A stretch of DNA of 64,000 nucleotides, taken from contig CM043013.1 in the NCBI GenBank assembly GCA_023678885.1, positions 15,160,791 through 15,224,790 of the forward strand, given 5' to 3'. The stretch comes from Pogostemon cablin. Its lineage: Eukaryota > Streptophyta > Magnoliopsida > Lamiales > Lamiaceae. The notes beneath the pieces are model-generated. The model was not told the origin of the DNA. It searched no databases and saw nothing but the letters and a program-made list of their open reading frames with translations. Made by a program: the position numbers and the translations under genes. Below are positions 20,495-31,722 of this stretch, in pieces (the first letter of the stretch is position 1; every line of letters starts with the position of its first letter).

Positions 20495-22541
20495 ATGGGC
20501 AAGTCAAAAGGTATGTTTTTCCAACTCAATTACTCTAGGATTGAAGGTTTAGGTAAGAAATTCGATGTGAATAAGAGGATTGATGTTGAGTATGTTTGAA
20601 TTTCATGGTGAATGTTGATATTGTGACTTGTTTCATATGAATTCATGTTTCTTGGTTTTTTGGTTGTTTGATTATTGATAGAACTTGAATTTTTATGAGG
20701 ATTGAACAAGGATGGAACATATCATATAATGAGCATGTTGATTTGGTTTGAAATTGATGAAATTGAAGTAGTTCATTGAGAGAAACATGTTGAATTTTTG
20801 ATTGAATTGCTTGAATTGCTTAATGCATGCTTGTTGGTTATGTTTTGATGATTAAAGAAGGTGTGATTGAAGATGTTTTGAGAATGTTGAATAAGCAAGT
20901 GGTGTTGAGATGATAGTTTGTGTGAATATGCATTGATGCTTGAAGTCTTGAGTAGAGTATGTGATGTGCTAGTAAAATACTTGCTTTCTTGTCTTGTTGG
21001 TTGGATTGAAGTATTTGTTTTCAGGAAAGGGACAAGGATCAAGTAAAGGAAAAGGAAAGGCAGAGGAGGAAAGATCGAAGAAGAGGCATGACAGGCCTTC
21101 GAATTTGGACAAAGTGACAAGAAAACTGAGGCTACAAGATCGTTTACCCGATAACTTCAAGATTCAGATGCAAGATTGGGATGAGATTAAAGAGAAGTGG
21201 GAAGAAGTTTCAGATAAGATAGCTCGCACTCGATACCAAGATGATGAAGCGATGAGGATAATGAGAATAGGGGATGATATATTTTGGATGTTTGATCAAG
21301 TAGGGATCCGAGGATTCATGGAGTTGAAGGGGCCGACGTACTTCCATGTTACAGCGGAAGTAGTTTGCTCATTTGAGATGGAGAAGGACCCGCTTGGGTA
21401 CCCATATCAGTGTACGTTTTAGCTTGGCGGAGTGAGTAGGAGATGGACGTCTGAGGATTTCAATGAGCTGTTTGAGTCGCCTTTAGAGATCCCTCGTTTA
21501 GAAAATGCTGCATTCAGTGCAAAACGGTTTTGGAGGGAGATCACCGGGGAGATTCGTGATTATAAGACCAGACAGGCTCGTGCTTTCGCAATAAAGAACC
21601 CAGTCTTGAGGTACATGGACCGCGTCCTGAGCAACACGTTATTCGCCCGCTCGGAGGGGAGTGTTGTGTCTAGAGGAGAGCTTTACGCCCTGTGGTGTAT
21701 GCTAAACGGGGTGAAGTTCAATGTTGGAGCTTATTTTATTGCGCAGCTGAATCGATTCAAGACCATTGGATTTCAAAAGGTGAATATAGGAAGGTTATTG
21801 ACTATCATGGCTGAGCATTACAACTTGGATCTCACCGGCTTTACACCAGTAGAAGGAGAACCCGATTTGATGCTGAGCACGTGCGTGAAGGGAGGATTTG
21901 CCCATTTTAGAAATGGAGATTGGTTTTTCACGAGGGGTCTTAAGCCTTTCGAATTTATGTTCCCCTTCGACGTGAGCAACTTGACAACTATTCGGGAAGC
22001 AAGAAATAAGTTAATGAATTCTCTTGGACATACCACCTTATCCGTGGCAGTGAAGTCGGGTGGTGATTGGAGAGCGGTAGCACAGATGTGTGCTGAGGGG
22101 AGGATGGCTGAGTTACAGCAGATCGTTGATCAAGAAGAGTTCCGTCCACCTCAGCCACAGCAGCCTGAAGAGGACGATCAGGTAGATGAGCAGCCGGAGA
22201 TGGAGATTCCAGAAGAAGAGCAGCATGATGCGCCTCAGCATGCTCTGGTACCGCAGTAGCGGCGAGCAGTTCCAGGTACTCGGGAACAGCTTCGCCTGAT
22301 TCATGAGCAGCTGATCGCGGTGGTAGCTGCACAGCAGGAGACGAACAAGCAGCTCGCGCTCGCTAACGCCAACTACGCCACGCTGAACGAAAGGTACTCT
22401 GCCTTGGATGAGCGTGTTGGTAGAGTGAGTAGTCGAGTGGATATGATGGATATGCACATTACCAGTCTGTGCCGAGCTGTGGAAAATAGGATGGATGAGG
22501 ATGACGATGATGATGAGGATGATGATGCTCCTAGGGAGTAG
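20495..22541 (+). pseudogene. Env-like (Athila ORF-1 family) gene with an intron
   Basis: A 16-base first exon (ATGGGCAAGTCAAAAG, 20495-20510) is followed by GTATGT and a 514-base intron ending TTGTTTTCAG at 21024. Splicing joins the frames exactly, giving MGKSKGKGQGSSKGKGK. The second exon runs to 22541 with in-frame TAG stops at 21420-21422 and 22257-22259. It contains DRVLSNTLFARSEGSVVSRG and ELYALWCMLNGVKFNVG, typical of the Athila ORF-1 family (Pfam ATHILA), then a Q/P/E-rich region, a coiled-coil-like segment and an acidic DDDDDEDDD end. I see no convincing signal peptide or transmembrane helix, so an envelope role is unproven. Confidence 0.85.
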
Positions 22542-22544
22542 GTT

Positions 22545-23867
22545 TAGGTTTTCTTTTGGCTTCTCCGATTCATCTTATCTCCCATTCTTCTTTTTATTTT
22601 TACAGATTGGGGTGTGATTCATGTGTGAGTGGCATGTACTTGATGTAGTTGATCTTGTATCATTGTTTTGTATATGGGTTATTGATTCTGTGCATTCATG
22701 TATTTACGTGTTTATTTTCATTAGAAAGAGCATGAATAATTTGTTAAGTATATGGAATTCATGAGGAATTGATTTTGATTATGTGCTATGAGGAGTATTA
22801 GGAATTGATTACCTATGTGAGGATTTGAGCCTTTATCATGATTAATCATGATAGTTTATTTTTGAGAGAATCATTCGTATGAACGTATTCTAGAACTTGG
22901 CTTGGAGTCTTGTGTGAAACTTACAATTGATGAAATATTAGGATATGATCTTAGGCCATTTTTGATTAATTGAGTCACTTAGCCAAATTTTACCTTTCCT
23001 AATGATTTTATAAATCTTTGGTAGCCCTGTTTGAGCCTTTTAAAAGTTTTTTCTTTGGCAAGCCAAATATAAGAGCCTTAATTACCTTATTTAAGCTTTG
23101 AAAATACCCTATTCATTGGTAGAGAGAGTAAGGTGAATAAGTGTGGAAGAAGAAAAGGAAGATGGAGTGAGGTTTAGTAAGAAAAGTGCATGGTTAAATC
23201 TTGTTAGGGGTAGTGCCTGAAATTGGTACCCCGAATTGCTTATACATGGGGCTTGAAGTTTTTAAGAAGCAGCCGAACGATGTTCGAGAAGGGTAGTGCC
23301 TACAACTGGTACCCGAGCGATCAAAAGAAGAATGATGTTGATGCAAGGAAGAGAAGGAAAATTGAAAATTGCAAGTGCAAGAGAAGAATTGGAGGAGAAT
23401 ATGAAGCCGAATGAGAAATCAAGAACCTCCAATGTAACTCTCTACTAGTGTCTTAAGTCACTATGACCAAATTTTCCTACCCTTTTCAAAGAGCCAACAT
23501 TACAACCTAGAAACAAGTCCTTTGTGATCCTAGTATTAATCTAATGTAAGTTGATTTTTGAGACCTTTGTCAAGCTTATGGTTAAGGTGAATATGAATTG
23601 ATATGAGTGTTTATACTAGCCTATAGTACCTCACGCACGAGCGAAAGAGTGTAAAGACTTATCTTGTCAGCGAGATTACTTAGTACTCCGAATGGTGTGT
23701 GATTGGATTGATTTTACATGAGTGAAATATATGATGCAAGTAATTCTTGTTTGATTCAATGAAGTGGCATGTGTAATATGTGTTGTACTAGATCTTGTTG
23801 AATTATACATGACTCCTGTGGTTTAAATTGGTTGCCTCGGGACGAGCAACATGCAAGTTTGGGGGTT
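22545..23867 (+). other. 3' untranslated region and polypurine tract of element B
   Basis: No coding is seen. Two similar motifs, GGTAGTGCCT...TTGGTACCCC (about 23211-23234) and GGGTAGTGCCT...TGGTACCC (about 23294-23317), recur in element D at 61618-61740 on the minus strand. Just before the LTR, GTTGCCTCGGGACGAGCAAC leads to the polypurine tract CAAGTTTGGGGGTT (23854-23867). The first block is also kept in element D (61030-61055). Confidence 0.75.
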
Positions 23868-25524
23868 TGATGAGTGTGTAAATTCACAAGTTTGGCGCTA
23901 TGTTTTGTGCTAGTTTTGGAGAGTTTTGATGTGAAAATAGGTGGAAAACCTATATATATTGTGAATTAGCATGAATCAGGTGTTAGTGGAGCTATTCGAG
24001 TGTTTTCTTAGCAAAAACGGAGTGAAAGAGCCAAGAATCGAAGAGACGGAGTCGAAGCCACGCGAACCGCCCAAGAATTAGGTGGGTTCGACCTGGTTGG
24101 AAGAGGGTTCGACCTCTCTAGCAGGTCGAACCAACATTGCTGAACTTACAGAAGAGGATTCGACCACGACTCGAGTGGTTCGACCTGTCCATTAGGTCGA
24201 ACCATGGTCGAACCAGTTCGCAGGAAAGAGGATTCAACCACGACGTTTGAGTTCGACTTGCCAGTTGGTCGAATCGGGAGCGGGAGTTGTCCAGTGATGA
24301 GGTTCGACCTAGGGTTCGACCAAGGCCTAAGTGGTTCGACCTCTCCAGAAGGTCGAACCTGTTCAGAATTCTTCCAGTAGCGGGGTTCGACCTGTGGCTA
24401 GTTGTTCGACCTGTTTGGCGTGGTCGAACCTATGTGCGAGAACTTACCTTATCCGGATTTTCGAGGCCGAAACGTGTGAGATCACTTAGAAAGCCCATTC
24501 CAAGCCCTAGAGACATGATTACAAGTATAAAAGGAGGCTCATACAGAGAATGAAGAGAGCTTTTTGATCATCAATCATAAGAGAGACAAGAGTAGAGGTG
24601 GTGATCCATCCGGAGGGTTGTGACAGAGGTTCGCTGAAGGTTCAAGTAAGAATGGTCAATCTAACCATGATTGTTCCTAGATCAATCATGGGCTAGAACC
24701 ACCTTGGTAGTTCTAGGGTTATGAAAGTTTCATGATGTAATTCGTATTTCTTGTGTAAAACTCCGTACAACACTACCTGTGGTTTGTTTTATATAAGATT
24801 GCATATTTTATCCATACTCATAGTCATTTTGTGCATCAATGATCGTTGTGTAGAGTGTGAATACATAACATGGTTATTGATTGAGTGCGTTCACTACTGA
24901 GTAGGGTTTATTGTTATAATTCTAAGTGAAGGGATTCCGAAGTCTTATTAGAACCGTCTTATATGAATATTCATGAATTGAATTAAATTCGGGTTGATGA
25001 ATAGGATGAAGAGTATAACTTTATAGTACCTAAAAAGGGAGATCAAATCGGATTAGATTCTAGATGTAGAAGATAATTGATTATGATAGTACCTAGAAAG
25101 GGGGGTGAAGCATATATCTTGCTCCGATGTTATTCACACGTGTCAAGCGCATATTTACTTGTGTCTATAGAGTAAACTTGCATGGTCTAGTGATGCGTCC
25201 ACAAACCACAGGGTAGAGTCGGACACCATCACATGAAAATACTAATTGCTAGTGAAACTGGATGACCCGACGAACTACCTATTATTCTTATTGATCACAA
25301 CTCACTTTTTTCTACTCTTACTATTTCTTTTTGCTATTTCGATTAGAAGTTATTATCCATTAAACCTTTACAATTACCTAACATAGTCTAAAATATACTA
25401 GAAGATAACGAAATTGATATTTAACCGTCCCTTGGGTTCGATATTGTAACTTGGTCATCTTCGCGACTACAATTGATATCCTTATACTTGAGGATTAATT
25501 TGTGTGTTGAGAAAACCCCTATCA
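23868..25524 (+). repeat. 3' LTR of element B
   Basis: The LTR is 1657 bp, bounded by TGATGAG and CTATCA and followed by the duplication GTAGA at 25525-25529. It carries the complete four-word hairpin unit at 24157-24214 (words at 24157, 24177, 24195 and 24206), which in the 5' LTR has lost the last word. Its TATA box is at 24536-24543. Confidence 0.96.
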
Positions 25525-25529
25525 GTAGA

Positions 25530-26754
25530 CTTGGTAAGGACTGTCGCCCATCAATGGTTACTGGCATATGTATATAACATCAGGTCGTCCTCGTCATTTG
25601 GAATGGCTAACTTTGGGAGATTTTTGCAAATCTCCTTTAATTATTTAACCATTTCTCGATATGATTCCTCCCATTTGAACTCAGTATCTTTTTTCAACAG
25701 AGGACTGAACACCTTCTTGTATTGTGCTAGATTGTTTATGAACATTCCAGCAAAGTTAACAACTCCTAGGAAGCTCTGGAGTTGCTTCTTGTCCTTGAGA
25801 TCTTCAGGAAATCCTTGAACTTTTTCTGCAATGTGTGGTTGTAGAATAATCCCGAACTCATCGATCTCGGCTCCAAGAAACTCGATTTGTCTTATTGCTA
25901 TTACTGCCTTCTTTTCAGAAAACACCAATCCTTCTTTGTGACACACTTCTGAAAATACTTCCAAATGCGCTAAATGCTCCTTTATGTTCTTTGAGGCTAT
26001 GATGATGTCATCCACATAAACAAATATGAATGAGAAATAATCTTTGAGAAGATTATCCATCTTCCTTTAGTATATCTGGGGTGCGTTCGCCAAGACCGTA
26101 GGCATGACATTCCAGATATAATGGTCTTGTGGTGTAGAGAAGACTGTGATCTTCTTGCTTCATTCTTCCATCATAATCTGGTAGAATCCAGATTTGCAAT
26201 CGAACTTTGAGAATACCTTGGCATTTTTGAAAGAGTTGACCAAGTGTTCCCTACATTGTATGTAGTATCCATCGAACTCCAAGATGTTGTTGATCCATTT
26301 GTAGTTGATCAAAGTCTCAGCTTCCCCCGCTTGACTTCTTCATGATTTCGAACCAGAAATCCTGGACTGCTATATGGAGATACTCCTGGTGATATCAACT
26401 TAAGGTCCAGACGTTCCTTAAGTATTAGCTGCATATCCTTTCGATCCTCTTGGTTCATCAGGATAGGCTTGTATCTTACGAACTCATGCTCCTTTCCTTC
26501 TTTTACTTTGAGTGAAGCTTTGAGCTCGTTTTTATCCCACCAGGCTAGTGGATCCTCATTGAAGTTCCTCTGTATTTTTTTCTTGACGTCCTCCAAAGAT
26601 GTTTGATCTTCGATTGTGACATCTCTCTATAGGTTCCCAAGCTTTCTTTGAGAAGGTGGATTGTTTTTTCCTTTAGTCTCTCCGTCTTCCATCCTCCTCT
26701 AGTCTCGATTCTCATTTGAAGGACTGCTTCACCATATTTCCTTCGATCATTCAT
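25530..26754 (-). pseudogene. Pararetroviral reverse transcriptase remnant
   Basis: Several minus-strand frames give the palm and fingers: SPYSSPGFLVRNHEE (26400), FSKFDCKSGFYQI in another frame (about 26180-26220, first catalytic Asp), and FVYVDDIIIASKN at about 26000-26030 (catalytic DD). Then come KKDTEFKWEESYREM and the start of RNase H (YTYASNH), which is cut by element B. Stops and frameshifts at about 26300, 26150 and 26060 show decay. YVDD followed by IIIAS is typical of Caulimoviridae polymerases. Confidence 0.87.
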
Positions 26755-26989
26755 CTTTGGATGGCTAATTTTCCTTCATTATCACCATGCTTGCTGCGAA
26801 ATCTAATTAGCTTTTTTTCTTTGAAATTCATTACGCAGTCTTGGTGCGATGATCTTATGTTCTCAAAGGTTTGTGAAAATAAGCCTTGTTGAATTTTCTT
26901 GGGTAAAACGCTTGAATGCCTGTAGAAAATTATTTCCTAATAGAATATCTATTCCGGTATCATGAAAATATATCGGTGGAGTTTTTACC

Positions 26990-27642
26990 TTGTACCATGG
27001 GGTACGATCCGCTCCTCCGATCATGATTTTCGCTTGTTTGATTCCTCTTTTAAGGATTAGTACCCTTTGTGAGAAATCCTTCCCTAGTACTATTGGAAAA
27101 TCTTTGCCTGAGCCTTTAGGAAAGACTCATTCCTTTGTTGTGAAGATACCGGCTCCTGAATCGATGTATGCCGCAAAATATTATACGCGATGCTCCTTAT
27201 ATATCATCCTGACGGTGATATATATCGAAAATGGACTTGTGGTCATGTGTAGATCAGAGCTTATAACCCTGAGCTTCTGCTAGTGAACCTTATATCTCTT
27301 CCCTTTGACCGTGAATTCCATTCCATCTTGTAGTCGTTCCCAAGGTTTGTGATCCTTGAGAAACTCCAAACCTAGTACTAGTGATTCCGGTCTTCTTGCA
27401 ACTCCTTCGATAATTAGCTCAAGATCACCAAGTTTGAGTTGTCCTTGGTATCTCCCAGTTGTTGGCTGTTGGAGATAATATAAGACATCACAAGTAATAG
27501 AGTTTTCCCTTTTAGTGATATCAAATATTACTTTGACTCTTCTCCATCCTTTTGGGCATTTTAGTTCACCTTTAGTTGAGAACTTCTCCGGTTCCTGGAT
27601 TACCTCCACGATCGGCTTCTTTCCCCATCTTTCACTGATCAT
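26990..27642 (-). pseudogene. Pararetroviral aspartic protease region
   Basis: The frame 27642-27280 is open and encodes a beta-rich segment (VIFDITKRENSITCDVLYYL, LGDLELIIEGVARRPESLVL). It is followed, after stops, by AAYIDSGAGIFTTKE near 27130-27180, in which DSGA is the catalytic loop of a retroviral-type protease. It would cleave the coat protein and polymerase from the polyprotein. The reading frame is interrupted, so no full protease remains. Confidence 0.7.
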
Positions 27643-27651
27643 TCTGTCTAC

Positions 27652-28455
27652 TTAGAAAGAAATCCTTCTTTTCTCGAATCTGAGGCTGTCTTGCCTGCTC
27701 CTGATCGGCTTATCTCTGATCCTTAAATCCATATCGTGGATTTGTGGTAACTGCATTATTTTTGGCCTGGTAGCACATGCAACCCTTTCGAATACTTTTT
27801 GTATCTCAATATACTCCTTCATTTGGAATAAATCCAAATGATGAGTGTTGGATAGAGCATATGAGATACTGTAGGTAATAGAGTACGGCTTGTTTCCTTC
27901 TTTCATTAAATCTTTATTTTTTAAATCTTGATGAAGGGTGAGTACTCTACTGAAGTCTTTGTCCGCCATATTATAGGCAATCCTTGGGTAAATGTAGGAT
28001 GCTACCTTGCCTGCATACAAGTTTCCTGAGATTCCTCCCAGGCATGCCTTTCTTGTATTCATGATTCTCTTATCAAAGATTGCTAAATTGATTGGTGTAT
28101 CAATACCTTCTTTGAATGTCGCTTTGATAAGGATCCAAATAGCTCTGATATGGATCCAAGACATGGTCTTAGCAACTTCTCTCTGAAGTTTACTGAGTTC
28201 CCTCTTGATCTCATCGACAGGAACTAGCTGCATTTCCATCACATTTCCTGTGAGCTCTATAGGGATGGAAATTTCTCCTTCGGTCACCTTGTATATGATT
28301 TGATGTTTTCTCTTTTTGAAGCTGAGAAGCCGCTCCAATCTTCCTATGGTGAATCCATCGTACAGATTGAGTCTTGGATCCTCTTTTATTATTCTAATAA
28401 GGGCTTTATGAGAAATTGATGTCTGGAAAAATAATCCCGACATATCTTCTTTCAT
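27652..28455 (-). pseudogene. Pararetroviral movement protein (30K superfamily)
   Basis: The 267-codon frame is the longest intact viral piece. It shows IYKVTEGEISIPIELTG followed by HIRAIWILIKATFKEGIDTP and INLAIFDKRIMN, then LGGISGNLYAGKVASYIYPR. This is the pattern of the caulimovirid cell-to-cell movement protein, which acts at plasmodesmata. The frame begins at a Met but probably once continued from the coat protein ORF. It lies between the coat protein and the protease. Confidence 0.8.
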
Positions 28456-28639
28456 CTCTTGCTTGAAGATTTCTCATCACTCTGACTCATCTTCGGAGGA
28501 TACGTCTTGAATGAAGAATTCTTCTTCATATATGCTCTCGTCTGAGGGTATATTTTCAAACTGATATACCTGTACCAGATCTTGGAAGTAAACAGCTTCC
28601 TCTATTTCTAGAGTGGTTTCAAACTATCGCACACCCTAT

Positions 28640-29922
28640 TTCTGGTTCTCTAGGAAATCTGGTGAGATATGCCCTCTGGCTCTACATGTGTAGCAGTTAC
28701 AATCCTTGAATCTTTCATTAGTTCGTGTGGGTGCTCTTCGAAATGTCTTTTGCATGAGAGTTCTTCCCCTACCCCTCTCGTTTGATCCTTAGGATGAGGC
28801 TTGACTTTTTGAACTCCATCTTGTTGGTCTAGACCTTTGCCCTGATTTATAGCTTTTGGCTTTTTGTTTAGAACAAAAGGATCTTGATCTTCTGGACCTC
28901 CATCCTCCGCTTCTTTGAGTGTAAGGATGATGTTTCTTTATCCTTTTCAGCTTCACTGGACTTCTTCAAATGATGGTTGGAAGATCATTATTCTCGCAAC
29001 ATAAGGGTACTGTCTTGTTGATTCCCCTTAATCTCTTGTAGTTCTTGTGTAGTGATGCTTGATGACACCACTCCGCGATCTTTGCTTTGTGGAAAGACAT
29101 CCTCCTTGCTATTGAATCTAGCTCGCATGGTTCATATTCTTTGATCAGCATTTCTCTCCATGGACTTGGAATCTTAGCAAAGAATATGTGGAATACTTCC
29201 TCTTCCTTGATCTTCGATTTCCATCTATACTCTGTGAAGAGTTTGATGTACTCGTCTACGTGACAGATGTCAAGTAGTTCCAGGCTGTATAGGGCATTCC
29301 TATGCTTCTTCTTTATTTCTTCTTCCATTCTTTCGAAGTAACCCACTCTGATGAAGTGGATCTTGAAGATATTGGCCATGCAATCAACAATATTACCTAG
29401 ATCTTCTTCTTCCATTGCCACCTTCTTGACTTCGTCTGAGAGCACCTCCCAGGCGCACTTTACTGATCCTTCCAGGGTCATAGTTAGGAATCTTATTAAC
29501 CCTTCTTTATCCAGCTCTAATGCACCTCCTTCAATCTTCATTGTATTTGTCCACTCGTCGATCAAGGTCTCTCTGTTCTTGAAGTCTAGAGTGTTGAGGT
29601 TTAAGATCAACTCGTATGGATTTATCGATTCAAGCTGAGACCGACCATATGGGATGTTGTATAGGTTAGATCCTCGAACTCGGCTTGCTCCTGTTGACAA
29701 TCCCAATGCTTCCATATTGAAATTTCCTTGGTTTTAGGATGTCTCTTCTTGTCTTGCATCATGGACTCCATTTGATCCAGAAGTTCCTTCATTTTGTCTC
29801 AGATCCTGTCGGGTTTGAGGAGCCAGAGATTGTTGTTGAGATTTCGAAGTCTCTCCAATATTAATTTTAAGATCTACAATAGTTAGTACTGAAGGACTCA
29901 TATAGATCTTATAGATCCTCAA
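28640..29922 (-). pseudogene. Pararetroviral coat protein remnant with zinc finger
   Basis: Frames 29922-29734 and 29715-28966 are in phase, separated by one stop. They contain LIDEWTNTMKIEGGALELD, SVKCAWEVLSDEVKK and YFERMEEEIKKKHRNALYSL, then AKIPSPWREMLIKEYE, all compatible with the capsid domain of this family. A finger follows at about 28670-28715: CNCYTCRARGHISPD, with C, C and H in the usual spacing but Asp where the last Cys is expected. The segment between them is frameshifted. Confidence 0.7.
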
Positions 29923-30325
29923 GATTCGCTCTTTCCATCCGGGGATGTGGATTCTCCTCGAAGGATAGCGATCATCTTCTCACTTTCCATCTTTGGCCTT
30001 ATGACCTCCGTTATCTTTCCCTTTTGGTGTAAAAGGGGTTTTATTTCGAAGGTTGGTGACAACCTTCCTTATGGCCTTCTTCTCGTCACCTTGGTTTCGA
30101 GTGACTCTACTTGCTTTATCAACTTCTTGATGAGGTCAAGTTATTTGTTCTGCAACGTCTCCACCTTATCCATCTTGAGGCTGATCTCAAATATCATCTT
30201 GGACATGTTTTGGCAATATTCTCCAAAGAATTTCACCGTCTTCTGTAATTCTCTAAGATTTTGATTTATCTTAGAGTTATCTTCCTCGATCTCTTTCCAC
30301 TCTGTCATTTTTACCTCCATGAAAA
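29923..30325 (-). pseudogene. Coiled-coil ORF upstream of the pararetroviral coat protein
   Basis: From an ATG near 30321 the minus strand reads TEWKEIEEDNSKINQNLREL, then SLKMDKVETLQNK before a stop at about 30145, with more helix-like sequence after it (LDLIKKLIKQVESLETKVTR). The heptad-like Leu/Ile spacing suggests a coiled coil. A virion-associated or N-terminal capsid segment is plausible from position, but I recognise no family. Confidence 0.45.
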
Positions 30326-30809
30326 GTGGTAGGGCTTGTAGATCTCTCTTGGACCTTTATTAGGCCATCTTCTCTATTATTCGTATTCGGGGACACGTCC
30401 ATGGATCTCTGTGAAACTGTGGAGTTCCACTATGTTCCTTGATATTTCCTTGGAGTATTTTATTTTCATCTAGCGGCTTTCCACCAGGTGTTCTTCCTTA
30501 GTGTAATTAGCACGAGCCTCTACCATTTTCCATCCCCGTCTGAGACCTTTCCAGAATCGGTTGTTGGCATCAACCGTCTTTTTTGCTTGTTGTCTATACA
30601 AAATATTGTAGTATTATTATACAGAGTTGCTCGTTTCATCATATCCAATAGGCCAGAAGGCGTTGTTGCTCCAATTTTGAACAGGGCTCATAGTCCTGTC
30701 ACTCTCGGATGTCGAACTTTAGTTCAAATCCATATTTTTTTAAAACTCTCCTCTCGTTAAGTGATATAAGTTTATAATAATTTTTTCATTCATAAATAAA
30801 TGAACCTAG

Positions 30810-30822
30810 GGCTCTGATACCA
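30810..30822 (-). other. tRNA-Met primer site of the pararetrovirus
   Basis: On the minus strand the sequence is TGGTATCAGAGCC, the standard Caulimoviridae minus-strand priming site complementary to initiator tRNA-Met. It defines position 1 of the circular viral genome and therefore the likely right end of the integrated copy. Confidence 0.88.
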
Positions 30823-30939
30823 TTTTGAAGCGTGAAAATATGATGAAAATTGAAAGAAAATTGAAGTATAGAGGCTGTGTTGTGAAAGGTGCGTTGTTAT
30901 AAGATGTGTTGTTAATACTTGGCTTGGATTTAGCAAATT

Positions 30940-31074
30940 CTGCCTTTTTCTAGCAAAAAGGACATTTCGGCTAAAATTTTGAGAGTTACGGGACTATTTT
31001 GGCAACTTTAACTTTTCTGGACTGAAAGGGACCATGGGCGAAGTTGCGGGACAAAATTGGTTTTTATCCCAAAG
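30940..31074 (-). repeat. GGTCCC-type terminal-like repeat, right of the pararetrovirus
   Basis: The minus strand starts GGGATAAAAACCAATTTTGT and continues with phrases such as CCATGGTCCC and AATAGTCCCGTAAC. It is an inverted counterpart of 8886-9110. Directly to its right the copia remnant begins. Confidence 0.5.
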
Positions 31075-31094
31075 ATTATTATGTGCATGTATTT

Positions 31095-31510
31095 GAAGCT
31101 AAAAAGTCTGATAGTAAAACAGATGATCAATGAAAATTATTGCATCGTCAAGTGTGTGGTTACATTAGGCAGTGGGTGGATGATAATGTGTTGAACCATG
31201 TGAGTGGAGAAATAAATGCACGGATATTGTGGACAACATTGGAGGAACTGTATGCTAGAAAAACATGGAACAAGTTATTTTTAATTAAGTAGTTGATGAA
31301 TCTGAAATTCAAAGATAGCACTCCTATGACGGATCACGTGATATCAAGTTTTGAGGATGAAGTACAAAGCTTATGGTTTTTTGGTACATTGTCAGATTCA
31401 TGGGAGACATTCAGGATATCTTTATCTAATTCAACCCCCAATGGCACCATTACAATTGATTTGGTTAATGTGTTTTGAATGAGAAAATGAGGAGAAAATC
31501 ACGGGGCCCT
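31095..31510 (+). pseudogene. Copia gag remnant
   Basis: In the frame of 31293 and others the sequence gives LFLIK, LMNLKFKDSTPMTDHV and SLWFFGTLSDSWETFRISLS, the UBN2-like gag of copia elements. A stop at about 31291 and a degenerate stretch after 31480 remove the rest, including any CCHC knuckle. Confidence 0.75.
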
Positions 31511-31722
31511 TTATAGAAATCAGAGGTTTTGGTTACAGAGAAGAGGGGGAGAAATAATAGTAGAGGTCCAACAGGCAAGCAAAAAGGTATGAGGAGTAAA
31601 TCCAACAGACACAACAAGGTTGAGAGTTGGAATTATAAAACTCCAGACACATAGCAAGGAATTGCAGAAAACCCAAGCAAGATGACAAGAAAGAAAATGG
31701 AAAGGAAAGAAAGAATGATGAA

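Larger units (their letters stand above)
11601..25524 (+). mobile_element. Athila-lineage Ty3/gypsy element B, complete with TSD
   Basis: Two long LTRs (11601-13246 and 23868-25524) both begin TGATGAGTGTG and end CTATCA, and are flanked by the direct repeat GTAGA (11596-11600 and 25525-25529). Inside are a tRNA-Asp primer site, gag, protease, RT, RNase H, integrase, an internal polypurine tract, an env-like ORF with an intron, and the 3' polypurine tract. The element is 13.9 kb. Coding is broken by stops at about 14383, 14986, 15610, 18476, 21420 and 22257 and by frameshifts near 16675 and 17000. Roughly 40 LTR differences by eye suggest moderate age. Confidence 0.97.
9481..30830 (-). mobile_element. 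Endogenous pararetrovirus (Caulimoviridae), split by Athila element B
   Basis: On the minus strand the order is tRNA-Met primer site (30810), leader, coiled-coil region, coat protein with CCHC-like finger, movement protein, aspartic protease, reverse transcriptase, RNase H, a downstream ORF, then a promoter and poly(A) signal (9661-9784). Removing element B leaves about 7.4 kb, a normal genome length for the family. The order coat protein, movement protein, polymerase with a separate downstream ORF resembles cavemoviruses and solendoviruses, whereas petuviruses and florendoviruses have the movement protein first (from memory). Every ORF is interrupted, so this is an old, inactive copy. Confidence 0.85.
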
